Assembly: GCA_934373455.1 (NCBI GenBank)
Contig: CAKRON010000021.1
Coordinates: 1-30,473, forward strand
Direction of reading: 5' to 3'
Length of the DNA stretch: 30,473 nucleotides
Source: an uncultured Marvinbryantia sp.
GTDB taxonomy: Bacteria > Bacillota > Clostridia > Lachnospirales > Lachnospiraceae
This document shows positions 15,463-23,738 of this stretch, in pieces. Position 1 is the first letter of the stretch; each line of letters opens with the position of its first letter. A program made the position numbers and the translations under genes. The notes under the pieces are model-generated. The model was not told the origin of the DNA. It saw only the letters and a program-made list of their open reading frames with translations, and did no database searches.

Positions 15463-17655
15463 TCATTCTGATTCATTATTAAATTCCATGTCAATAAGCA
15501 TCTGCGCTCTTTCAAGTGCAACATCGATATCCGAAATCTCCATAACTGTTTCTTTTACCGCCGCTCCAACAATATTTACAAACTTCTTTTCGTCAAAACT
15601 GCTTCCCTCATCCCTCGTTCTTTTTGTCCTGGAAAGCTGAAAGCATTCTTTTGACAATTCCAACCACGGAAATGATCGGATAATATCGTACCTGTCATAG
15701 GTTTTCCGGCAGGGAGAGACGCTGCCAAGCGCCGCCATCGCCGAAGAGACCGGTTCCCGCGTAAGCCATTTTATAAATTCCATCGCTTCTTTTTTATGCT
15801 TGCTGTTCTTTGATATGCCCAGAGATCCTCCTCCATATATCGGATTCCCTCCCGGAACCATTGCACATCCTACTTTATCTGCTATTTTCGATTGCACTCC
15901 CAATATCTCAGATGCAAAATTACTAAATGTGATCATCATTGCCGTCTGTCCGTCCGAAAATTCTTTTGCAGTTGTTGTCCACCATCTGGATTCTTTACCT
16001 GATGAATTTTTATACCCATCAATTAATTCCTGCATGGCTTTCTTCCCGTACTCATTGTTTATAATTATTTTTCCATTTTCATCATACAAATGCTCTTTAT
16101 AACTGAAAAATCGTGCCAGAAACTCTGATGCAGCCACGCCGAAATTCCCCAATGTAACGCTTGCCCCATACTTTACATTGTATTCTGCACTATCTAAATT
16201 CGTAAAAAATTCAGCTATTTGATTGTATTTTTCAAATGAATCCGGTATTTTTAATTCTTCTTTATATTTTTCCTGATACAGACGCTTGATTCCTGTATTT
16301 TCAAACAGATCTTTCCTGTAAAACAGCAGCTGTACACTAGGCGTAATCGGTAGAGCATATACTTTGCCTCTGATATAAGCATATTTATCCAGCAAAGCCG
16401 GAATATACTCTTTAAAAACATCTGTAATATCAGCATCTATTTCCTCAAGCGGCATTAAAAGCCGCCCCGCAAACCAGGAAAGCCAATTTACATCAATTCG
16501 GATGACATCATACAAATCCAATACTTCCGCATTTAAAAATTGTGTATAAATATCTTCGTATGAAAAAATTGCAACTTTGACATTGATCCCAGTGTGATTC
16601 GTATATAATCTCGCCAGATTCTGAATGATTACAGCCTCCGGTCCATCCAGCGCCAACACATTGATTGTTTTTGAAGTATCTTTTTTCCGTTTCTCATCTC
16701 CCCATTTTCTGATGCCATCATTTTCAAAAATATGCTGTTCATCTACAAATGTTTCTTCATCTGTGTCTATCAGTTTTTCTGCAATTTCCTTCCCCAATCT
16801 GGAATAGTTCAATTCATAACTGATAAACTCATGATCCGGAAGCGAAGTGATCTGAGCCATTGAATATACATCAATTTTGTGATCCGGAATAAATGTTTTC
16901 ACAAGTTCTATAATTCTTTCTGCGTATCCGGCGTTGCTAACTACAATACTGTCAATCTTTCGTCCCATGGAAATCACATGTAACATGGAGTTAGAGATCC
17001 GAAATAAATCCGTTGATATATACTCCACATTACAAAAGCATCCATTCTCCTGATTCATAACTTTCTTGAATCCCTGAAGATATTCTGATTCATTTGAAAA
17101 CGACTCCCGGCCTGTCACCACAATAACGTCACGATATTGTTTATTTAATATCATTTCTGCCATGTCGCTTCCTGCTTTTGTATAATTAAATCCATAATAA
17201 TCTGATGCAAATAACGGTTTGCGTTCAACAAAACATACTTTTTTCAAGTTGGCTGTCTGATAGGGATTCTCATGTTTTTTCAAACAGGAAATCGTCACGA
17301 CTCCCAATGCCATGATCGACTGTGCATGCTGCACCAATTCTATTTCCGTTTCCGCATTATCATTTGATATCAGCAGTTCGGTAAAAACCCCCTTTTGTTC
17401 TGCGCAAAACTTAATACTGTTATATAATTCCCTGTATTGTTTAAACTCAATTGTAGGCAAAATAACACATATTACGTTTCCACTTCCCTTTCGAAGCATT
17501 TTTGCCCGTTCATTTATCGTGTACCCCAGCTCCCTGGCAGCTTCTTCTACCGCACGTATCTTTTCGCTGCTTACATTACCTTTTCCATTCAATACGTTTG
17601 ACACGGTTCCCTGTGAAACACCAGCTTTTTTTGCTACGTCCAATATCGTTGCCAT
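15463..17655 (-). CDS. LacI-type regulator fused to a solute-binding-protein domain
   Basis: A 730-residue protein in three parts. Residues 1-55 are a LacI helix-turn-helix and hinge (ATILDVAKKAGVSQGTVSNV, then LNGKGNVSSEKIRAVEEAARELGY). Residues about 60-305 are the LacI/periplasmic-binding-type sensor (VICVILPTIEFKQYRELYNSI onward). After a charged linker, residues about 330-725 form a complete SBP_bac_1-like domain (YALPITPSVQLLFYRKDLFE, GQTAMMITFSNFA, GGGSLGISKNSKHKKEAMEF). There is no signal peptide, so the second binding domain works in the cytoplasm. It lies just upstream of the transporter genes and very likely controls them. The ATG at 17655 has GGAAGG 8 bp upstream; the GTG at 17664 is an alternative. 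Confidence 0.85.
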   Translation of the reverse strand: MATILDVAKKAGVSQGTVSNVLNGKGNVSSEKIRAVEEAARELGYTINERAKMLRKGSGNVICVILPTIEFKQYRELYNSIKFCAEQKGVFTELLISNDNAETEIELVQHAQSIMALGVVTISCLKKHENPYQTANLKKVCFVERKPLFASDYYGFNYTKAGSDMAEMILNKQYRDVIVVTGRESFSNESEYLQGFKKVMNQENGCFCNVEYISTDLFRISNSMLHVISMGRKIDSIVVSNAGYAERIIELVKTFIPDHKIDVYSMAQITSLPDHEFISYELNYSRLGKEIAEKLIDTDEETFVDEQHIFENDGIRKWGDEKRKKDTSKTINVLALDGPEAVIIQNLARLYTNHTGINVKVAIFSYEDIYTQFLNAEVLDLYDVIRIDVNWLSWFAGRLLMPLEEIDADITDVFKEYIPALLDKYAYIRGKVYALPITPSVQLLFYRKDLFENTGIKRLYQEKYKEELKIPDSFEKYNQIAEFFTNLDSAEYNVKYGASVTLGNFGVAASEFLARFFSYKEHLYDENGKIIINNEYGKKAMQELIDGYKNSSGKESRWWTTTAKEFSDGQTAMMITFSNFASEILGVQSKIADKVGCAMVPGGNPIYGGGSLGISKNSKHKKEAMEFIKWLTREPVSSAMAALGSVSPCRKTYDRYDIIRSFPWLELSKECFQLSRTKRTRDEGSSFDEKKFVNIVGAAVKETVMEISDIDVALERAQMLIDMEFNNESE

Positions 17656-17671
17656 ATCATGCACCTTCCTT

Positions 17672-17693
17672 TTATAACGTTATAATAATTATA
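17672..17693 (-). promoter_or_regulatory. Palindromic operator and -10 box of the LacI/SBP regulator gene
   Basis: TTATAACGTTATAA (17672-17685) is a perfect 14-bp palindrome with the central CG typical of LacI-family operators. A minus-strand TATAAT (17693-17688) abuts it, so the operator covers the expected transcription start. The -35 is weak (TTCCAA, 17716-17711). Autoregulation is likely. Confidence 0.65.
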
Positions 17694-17721
17694 CATGATT
17701 TTTCAATTCTTTGGAACAATT

Positions 17722-18858
17722 TTATGATTCTAATATTTCTTTTAATGCTTGGATTGCTGTATCCACTTCTTCCTCCGTATTGAAATACGAAAAACTGAAC
17801 CGTACTGCTCCCTGTTTTTCTGTTCCAAGCGCTTTATGCATCAATGGTGCACAATGTGCACCTGCACGGACCGCAATTCCATAATCTTCCCATAACCAGT
17901 CACTGACCTGTCCGGATTCTTCTGTTCCCAGATTGACAGAGACGATCGCTGTACGCTCACTGTTCTGCCAGTCTCCATAAACAGTCACCTCCGGAAGATC
18001 TTTGATTCCATCAAAAAATCTTTTTGCCAGTTTCATTTCTTTTTTATGAATAGCTTCCACCCCTGTATCCAGAATAAAATCCAAAGAGGAAAAAAGACCG
18101 GCAATTCCAGTTCCATTTAAGGTTCCTGCTTCCAGTGCAGTCGGCATCTCTTTCGGATGCTCTCTGTCATAGCTGTGCACGCCGCTTCCTCCTACTTTTA
18201 ACGGTCGAATCTCAAGCCCTTCCCGTACATAGATGCCACCGGTTCCCTGTGGTCCCATCAGACCTTTATGTCCTGTAAAACACAACACATCAATTCCCAT
18301 TTTCTCTACATCAATCGGAATACATCCTGCGCTCTGAGAGGCATCCACAACCAGCAGCAGCTTATATTTTTGAGCTATCGCAGATACCCTGCCCAGATCT
18401 GTTACATTTCCACTCAGATTCGAAGCATGCGTGATCACAATGGCTCTGGTATTTTTCTGTATCAGTTGTTCCAGTTCTCCATACATCGGTACGCCTTTGG
18501 AATCCGCCGGAAGAATACTTAGTTCGACCCCATTCTCTTCCAGACGATACAACGGACGTAAAACGGAATTATGTTCACACATCGTTGTGATCACATGATC
18601 TCCTTTTTCAAAAAGTCCGTTTATGGCAATATTCAGACTTTCTGTGGCATTACAGGTAAATGCAATCCGCATGGGATCTTTGATGCCAAACAGCCTGGCC
18701 AGTTTTTCTCTGGTTCCATAAATAATTCTGGATGCGTCCAATGTTGCTTCATGTGCTCCTCTTCCTGAATTCCCCAAAGAACTCAGTGCCTGTACCATAG
18801 CCTGTACAACGCCTTCCGGTTTATGAATCGTGGTTGCCGCATTATCCAAATAAATCAT
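17722..18858 (-). CDS. Cysteine desulfurase family protein (SufS/EF2568-like)
   Basis: A 378-residue class V PLP aminotransferase. The PLP lysine is Lys198 in FTGHKGLMGPQGTGG. The catalytic cysteine is Cys336 in RAGAHCAPLMHKALGT, and the N-terminus YLDNAATTIHKP is typical. It removes sulfur (or selenium) from cysteine (or selenocysteine) as a persulfide/selenide. The company of fdhA, yedF and the Se/S carrier-like gene suggests it feeds sulfur to the molybdenum cofactor through FdhD, or supplies selenium. The ATG at 18858 follows GGAG. A hairpin at 18907-18938 separates it from fdhA. Selenocysteine lyase activity cannot be ruled out. Confidence 0.87.
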   Translation of the reverse strand: MIYLDNAATTIHKPEGVVQAMVQALSSLGNSGRGAHEATLDASRIIYGTREKLARLFGIKDPMRIAFTCNATESLNIAINGLFEKGDHVITTMCEHNSVLRPLYRLEENGVELSILPADSKGVPMYGELEQLIQKNTRAIVITHASNLSGNVTDLGRVSAIAQKYKLLLVVDASQSAGCIPIDVEKMGIDVLCFTGHKGLMGPQGTGGIYVREGLEIRPLKVGGSGVHSYDREHPKEMPTALEAGTLNGTGIAGLFSSLDFILDTGVEAIHKKEMKLAKRFFDGIKDLPEVTVYGDWQNSERTAIVSVNLGTEESGQVSDWLWEDYGIAVRAGAHCAPLMHKALGTEKQGAVRFSFSYFNTEEEVDTAIQALKEILES

Positions 18859-18906
18859 GATATTTTTCTCCTGTTTTTATTTAATTCAAGAATGCCCTTG
18901 TCAGAA

Positions 18907-18938
18907 ATAGCCGTCCTGCCAAAAACAGGAACGGCTAT
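18907..18938 (-). terminator. Hairpin between fdhA and the cysteine desulfurase gene
   Basis: ATAGCCGT plus CCTG (18907-18918) pairs with CAGG plus ACGGCTAT (18926-18938), 12 bp with one bulged A. The minus-strand flank is only TTTCTGAC, a poor U-tract. It may be a leaky terminator or an mRNA-stabilising hairpin that sets the fdhA to desulfurase ratio. It follows a UAA stop, so it is not a selenocysteine insertion element. Confidence 0.5.
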
Positions 18939-18963
18939 CTCTTATCATAACTAAACTATCTAT

Positions 18964-21669
18964 TTATGCTTTCTCAATTCTGATTGCGCAAACTTTATAT
19001 TCCGGAATTCTTGCATATTTATCCAGTGCTGCATTCGTCAGCCAGTTTGCATTTCCGTCCGGGAAGTGGAACGGCATCCAGGATTCTCCCTTGGATACTT
19101 TATTTCCCACACGAGCGGTGGATTCAATCTGTCCTCTTCTGGATGTCAGTCGAACTCTGTCACCATTCTTGATTCCAAGTTCTGCTGCATCTTCTTCATT
19201 CATTTCAATGAACGACTTTCCTTCTATCTCCATCAGCTCTGGAGTCTTTCCTGTCATCGCTCTTGTGGTGTAATGATACAGGATTCGTCCGGTCATAAGG
19301 ATGATTGGATATTCTTCATCCGGAAGTTCCGCAGAAGGCACATATTCTGCAGGATAAAACCATCCCAGACCTCTTGCGAACTTGCCCACATGCATGATCG
19401 GTGTACCCGGATGATCCTTTGTCGGACATGGCCACTGAAGTCCTCTTCCACCTACTTCTTCGCTATCCAGACGTGCATGGCTGATGCCTCCAAAGGATGG
19501 TGTCACAGATGCAATTTCATCCATGATCTGAGCAGATGTAAGATGCGGCTGTGGATATCCCATACGATTCATCAGATCGATAATGATATCCGTATCCAGT
19601 CTTGCATTTCCAGGAATCGTTACTGCCTTGCGCACACGCTGTACGCGACGTTCGGTATTCGTAAAGGTACCTTCTTTTTCTGCATAGCTGACACCCGGAA
19701 GAATCACATCTGCATACTGGGCAGTCTCTGTCATAAAGAGTTCCTGAATTACGAAGAATTCCAGACTTTCCAAAGCTTTGATAATATGATGTGTATCCGG
19801 ATCTGTAACCACCGGATCTTCACCGTAAATATAAAGACCTTTCACATCTCCCCTGATTGCTGCCGGGAATACATCCGTTGCATGCAGTCCTGGATTTGGA
19901 TTCAGTTTTGTATTCCATGCTTTTTCAAATTTGGCAACCACTTCCGGATTTGCCACCTTCTGATAGCCCGGGAAATCTGTTGGGGATGCACCCATATCAC
20001 AGGCACCTTGCACGTTATTCTGTCCACGAAGTGGATTGACTCCACAGCCCTCTCTGCCAAGTTTGCCAACCAGCAGTGCCATGTTTGACATGGACATAAC
20101 GCCTTCCGTTCCTGTAGAATGCTCGGTAACGCCCAGACAATAGATAATAGGAGCCATCTTTGCTTTTGCATACATGATTGCTGCTTTTTTCAGCTCTTCT
20201 GCATCGATATGGCAAATTTCTGCTACACGTTCCGGTGTATAATCTTTTACAATTTCTTTAATCTTTTCATATCCTTCGGTTCTTTCTGCAATGAACTTGT
20301 CGTCCTGCAGACCTTCAGAAATAATAACGTTCATGATACCATTGGCAAATGCGACGTTGGTACCTGGTTTTAATTTCAAATGAATATCTGCATGTTTAGC
20401 AAGACCGATATCTCGCGGATCCACAACAATCAGTTTGCATCCACGCTGAACAGCCTGGCGAATCTGCATTCCAACTACCGGATGTGCTTCTTCCGGATTG
20501 GATCCTACCAGCATAATCACATCTGGTTTCTTTGTAATATCTTCAATTGGATTGGTCATAGCGCCAGAACCTAATGTCATAGCCAGACCGGCAACTGATG
20601 CAGAATGACATACACGGGCACAATTATCGGTATTGTTGGTACCAAAGCAGGTACGAACCATCTTCTGTACCATATAAATATCTTCGTTTGGTGATCTGGA
20701 ACATGCAAAACCTGCCAGTGATTCTGTTCCATATTTCTTTTTAATTTCCATGAATTTAGATGCTACCAGATCCAACGCTTCATCCCAAGTAGCCTTTTCA
20801 AATTCACCGGTTTCTTTATTTTTGATCAACGGATCTGTAATTCTGCCTTTATCATGTACAAAATCAAAACTTCCGCTGCGTCCCTTTACACAAAGCAGAC
20901 CTTTGTTGGATGGTCCATTATAGCTTTGGGTATCTACAATCTTACCGTCTTTTACCAACAGATAATACTGGCATCCGGTCGCACAATGCGGACAGGTCGT
21001 TAATACCTTCTTTTCCACCTGATAGGTACGATAATTCTTTCTGCGCTTCATAGACAATGCGCCGGTTGGACAGGCTTCTACGCAGTTTCCGCAGGATTCG
21101 CAGATACCATCTTTCCACTGACCTTCCCCGTTTCCGATAACTGATTGAAATCCTCGTTCCATTGTCTCAATGGCACCCCTGCCTACTATGTAGTTACAGG
21201 TATTGACACATCTGTGACAGAGAATACAAAGACTTGGATCGTAGGTGAAAAATTTATTGGTGTCATCAATTTCACCGCCACTTTTCTGTCCTTCATAGCT
21301 GGTTGTCTCCAGTCCATATTCAAAGGCATATTCCTGAAGCTTACAATCTCCGTTGGCTTCACAGGAGAAACAATGTACATTATGATCAGATAACAGAAGA
21401 TCCAGTGTCTGTTTTCTGGACTGTCTTACTTTTTCTGATCTGGTAAAAATTTCATCCCCTTCGGATACCTGCAAGGTGCAGGCTGTGTCTATTTTTGTTC
21501 TGCCATTATTCTTTACTTCTACCACACACAAACGGCAGGAACCATCCGGTATCAGATCTTCGATATAACAAAGTGTCGGAATTTCAATTCCTGCTTTTTT
21601 CGCTGCATGAAGAATCGTCGTGCCTTTTTCCACTTCTACCGGAATCCCATCAATGATAACATGAACCAT
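18964..21669 (-). CDS. fdhA: Molybdopterin formate dehydrogenase alpha subunit (NuoG-like N-terminus, Cys type)
   Basis: A 901-residue enzyme. From the N-terminus: a 2Fe-2S domain (Cys34, Cys45, Cys48, Cys64), a NuoG-type His/Cys 4Fe-4S site (His96, Cys100, Cys103, Cys109), two ferredoxin clusters (Cys148-158 and Cys190-200), the 4Fe-4S site of the molybdenum domain (Cys226, Cys229, Cys233, Cys260), then the bis-pterin catalytic domains and the C-terminal dinucleotide-binding domain. The active-site motif is CARVCHSASVAGL with Cys354 (codon TGT), where selenoenzymes such as E. coli FdhF have selenocysteine. It oxidises formate or reduces CO2. No NuoE/F-like, HycB-like or hydrogenase partner is adjacent, so its electron partner is elsewhere. 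GGAGG precedes the ATG. Confidence 0.92.
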   Translation of the reverse strand: MVHVIIDGIPVEVEKGTTILHAAKKAGIEIPTLCYIEDLIPDGSCRLCVVEVKNNGRTKIDTACTLQVSEGDEIFTRSEKVRQSRKQTLDLLLSDHNVHCFSCEANGDCKLQEYAFEYGLETTSYEGQKSGGEIDDTNKFFTYDPSLCILCHRCVNTCNYIVGRGAIETMERGFQSVIGNGEGQWKDGICESCGNCVEACPTGALSMKRRKNYRTYQVEKKVLTTCPHCATGCQYYLLVKDGKIVDTQSYNGPSNKGLLCVKGRSGSFDFVHDKGRITDPLIKNKETGEFEKATWDEALDLVASKFMEIKKKYGTESLAGFACSRSPNEDIYMVQKMVRTCFGTNNTDNCARVCHSASVAGLAMTLGSGAMTNPIEDITKKPDVIMLVGSNPEEAHPVVGMQIRQAVQRGCKLIVVDPRDIGLAKHADIHLKLKPGTNVAFANGIMNVIISEGLQDDKFIAERTEGYEKIKEIVKDYTPERVAEICHIDAEELKKAAIMYAKAKMAPIIYCLGVTEHSTGTEGVMSMSNMALLVGKLGREGCGVNPLRGQNNVQGACDMGASPTDFPGYQKVANPEVVAKFEKAWNTKLNPNPGLHATDVFPAAIRGDVKGLYIYGEDPVVTDPDTHHIIKALESLEFFVIQELFMTETAQYADVILPGVSYAEKEGTFTNTERRVQRVRKAVTIPGNARLDTDIIIDLMNRMGYPQPHLTSAQIMDEIASVTPSFGGISHARLDSEEVGGRGLQWPCPTKDHPGTPIMHVGKFARGLGWFYPAEYVPSAELPDEEYPIILMTGRILYHYTTRAMTGKTPELMEIEGKSFIEMNEEDAAELGIKNGDRVRLTSRRGQIESTARVGNKVSKGESWMPFHFPDGNANWLTNAALDKYARIPEYKVCAIRIEKA

Positions 21670-21690
21670 AATATCCTCCTTCTTTTTGAC

Positions 21691-21927
21691 TCACAGGTCA
21701 ATGATTTGCATTTGTTCCCAGGAAAGTCCTGCCAGTTTTAACTGCTCCATCCATTGTTCTTTCATATCCGGCTCCGTCTTCCAGGCCAGTCCGCAGCCTG
21801 CTGTAATCTGAGATGGAATGGGTATCAGCCTTCCCGGCATCTGATGTTCTTGGCAGTATTTTTCCATTTTTATTGCTTCTGGTGTATTGGAAAATGTAAT
21901 CACCAGTTGTGGTTTTTTTATTCTCAT
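21691..21927 (-). CDS. DUF3343 putative Se/S carrier-like protein
   Basis: A 78-residue protein of the DUF3343 family, annotated in databases as a putative Se/S carrier-like protein. It has the typical start PQLVITFSNTPEAIKMEKYC, the segment GRLIPIPSQITAGCGLAWK with Cys45 in AGCGLAW, and a helical C-terminus. The glycine-flanked cysteine is the probable carrier site for a persulfide or selenide. It lies between yedF (11 bp) and fdhA (21 bp) in the operon, which fits a role in handing sulfur or selenium to the pathway. No reaction has been shown for the family that I can cite with confidence. Confidence 0.82.
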   Translation of the reverse strand: MRIKKPQLVITFSNTPEAIKMEKYCQEHQMPGRLIPIPSQITAGCGLAWKTEPDMKEQWMEQLKLAGLSWEQMQIIDL

Positions 21928-21938
21928 ATTCGTTCCTG

Positions 21939-22568
21939 TTAAGGTTTTACAACCTTATCTGCTTTCGCCATAGTTTCTGCAATGACATACATATTGGTTA
22001 CCGTTCCGACCTGAAGTTTTTCTGTGATACCATAATAATTCAGGCAGGTTCCGCAGGTAAGAATCTCCACACCCTGAGCTTCCAGTGATTTCAGATCTTC
22101 CAGTGAAGCAGATCCTTCGCAGGTCAGATAAGCACCTTTGTTGTAGAATAAAATGGTTTTTGGCAGAGTCTCAAGCTGAGTCAGGGCATAAATATAACCT
22201 TTTATCAGAACCTTTCCCAGTTCGTCTTCACCTTCCCCCATTTTATCAGATGCAATCACTACTACGGTATTCTTTCTTGCATCCGGGATGCAGACTGCTT
22301 CCGACTCTTTTACAGATTCTTTTTTTTCTGTCTGCTCCGGCAACTTATCTTCACTTACCGTAATCACTACTCTGTATTCTTTTTCTGCCTTTTTTTCTGA
22401 TTTCACGCCACAGCCCATACTTCCTGCCAGCTTTGTCAGATTCTGTACAGCCACTTCATTATCAACCAGTACTTCCACTTCATCTGCTTTTGTCAATGCC
22501 TTGATGGCATTCTGTGTCTTAATCACCGGAATCGGGCAGGTATCGCCCATTGCATTAATTGTTATCAT
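21939..22568 (-). CDS. yedF: Sulfurtransferase-like selenium metabolism protein YedF
   Basis: A 209-residue two-domain protein. Residues 1-75 are a TusA/SirA domain with the sulfur-carrying motif CPIP (Cys11). After a charged linker rich in Glu and Lys (about 76-98), residues 100-209 form a DsrE-like domain with Cys150 in YLTCEG and a TCGTCLNYYG motif (Cys172, Cys175). This architecture defines the YedF family, associated with selenium use in many genomes. It probably relays persulfide or selenide between the desulfurase and an acceptor. The gene is 21 bp after the reductase gene. No selD, selA or selB is in the window, so real selenium use is unproven. Confidence 0.87.
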   Translation of the reverse strand: MITINAMGDTCPIPVIKTQNAIKALTKADEVEVLVDNEVAVQNLTKLAGSMGCGVKSEKKAEKEYRVVITVSEDKLPEQTEKKESVKESEAVCIPDARKNTVVVIASDKMGEGEDELGKVLIKGYIYALTQLETLPKTILFYNKGAYLTCEGSASLEDLKSLEAQGVEILTCGTCLNYYGITEKLQVGTVTNMYVIAETMAKADKVVKP

Positions 22569-22589
22569 AATTTATCCATCTCCCATCTG

Positions 22590-23738
22590 TTATAACATTT
22601 CAATAAATGCTGCCATTCTTGTCTGAATCTGTCCCACATCTGCCTGGGAATAATCTGTCTCAACAACGGTATATGGAATTCCCATCTTATCTTTTACCAG
22701 CTTTTTCACCATGGCTGTCTCTACATTGTAGGTATGACAGGCCTGAAGTACCAGATCAACCACTGCATCTACCTTAAAGTCTTTGATTAGTTTCTCAAGA
22801 AGTTCCATTCTTGCTTTATTCGGAGACATACAGGAACATCCGATACTTAAATATTTTCTGGAAAGTGCATCGTATACATCTGGATTTTCCTCATCCACTT
22901 CTGCCAGCGGCTTCATACCGGTACAGTTTTCAAAACAGACAACTACGCCGCCATTTTCTTCAATGGCACGGATGACTTTCAGTGCTGCTCCGCCGGATGG
23001 AGAACCAGTCACCAGAATTCGCGGCTTCTTTCCTATGTTTTTTCCTTCCTGATATTCTTTCTCAATCTTATCCGTCACGGCATCAATGGTCTCTTCCAGT
23101 GTATCCGTGTTCATCTGAAAACCGGATCCATATACGGTATTGATGATATCCAGTCCCATAACCGGTGCCGGATCCTGTGCCATCGTATACTGCAGTCTGG
23201 TCAGTGCACGGTTGATACCGTTTCTCTTTTTAATCTCTTTCGCAATTGCCTCTTCTGTGATCTTTACTTCGAATTTTTCTTCCAGTAATTCTTTGAAACG
23301 AATCAATTCTTTACGATATAATTCATATCCATCCTCTGTCTGGCTGTTTGGAAGCTGTACCACATGCACCGGTTTAAACTCTGCCAGCATCTCATACATT
23401 TTCTTTTTACCATCACAGGTTGTCTCACCTACAACTAAATCTGAAAAATAAAAAAACGGACATTTATCTGTCTTTGCAAATCCATAGCTGGATTTGATCA
23501 ACGGACATAAATTTCTCGGAAGATCTTTTTCCGCATCCGGAATGGTCTCATCCGATACAGAACACAATCCGACTACCACTGCTCCCATGGCATTGGCGAT
23601 CTCTCTTGGCAAATAGGTACAGAACACGCCTACCACCGGTGTTCCTGCATCTTTAATTTTCTTAATTGCCAGAAATGAATTTTTTCTTGCATCTGCAAAT
23701 TCTTCAAATACTTCTGGTAACTCTTTTCTTAATTCCAT
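22590..23738 (-). CDS. Double-cubane-cluster-type reductase (YjiM/HgdB-like 2-hydroxyacyl-CoA dehydratase family)
   Basis: A 382-residue HgdB/FldB-family protein that stands alone instead of as an alpha-beta pair. It has conserved cysteine segments: VGVFCTYLPREI (Cys40), GLCSVSDE (Cys59), PRNLCPLIKSSYG (Cys78), KCPFFYFSDLVVGETTCDGKKK (Cys93, Cys108), ENCTGMKPL (Cys272), GCSCMSP (Cys301, Cys303) and LQACHTYNVE (Cys334). The single-subunit form with its own activase matches the DCCP/DCCPR systems, in which an ATP-driven activase reduces an Fe8S9 double cubane that can reduce small molecules. Its start overlaps the activase stop by 10 bp. The natural substrate is unknown; the E. coli YjiM/YjiL pair is comparable. 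Confidence 0.83.
   Translation of the reverse strand: MELRKELPEVFEEFADARKNSFLAIKKIKDAGTPVVGVFCTYLPREIANAMGAVVVGLCSVSDETIPDAEKDLPRNLCPLIKSSYGFAKTDKCPFFYFSDLVVGETTCDGKKKMYEMLAEFKPVHVVQLPNSQTEDGYELYRKELIRFKELLEEKFEVKITEEAIAKEIKKRNGINRALTRLQYTMAQDPAPVMGLDIINTVYGSGFQMNTDTLEETIDAVTDKIEKEYQEGKNIGKKPRILVTGSPSGGAALKVIRAIEENGGVVVCFENCTGMKPLAEVDEENPDVYDALSRKYLSIGCSCMSPNKARMELLEKLIKDFKVDAVVDLVLQACHTYNVETAMVKKLVKDKMGIPYTVVETDYSQADVGQIQTRMAAFIEML

Noticed and set aside
18907..18938. Hairpin after fdhA as a selenocysteine insertion element
   Set aside because: It follows a UAA stop and there is no in-frame UGA in fdhA; the active-site codon is TGT. Bacterial insertion elements lie directly after the UGA within the coding region.
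19066..20088. 340-residue plus-strand frame within fdhA
   Set aside because: It is a shadow of the intact molybdopterin domain on the other strand and is rich in Cys, His and Ile runs typical of antisense readings.
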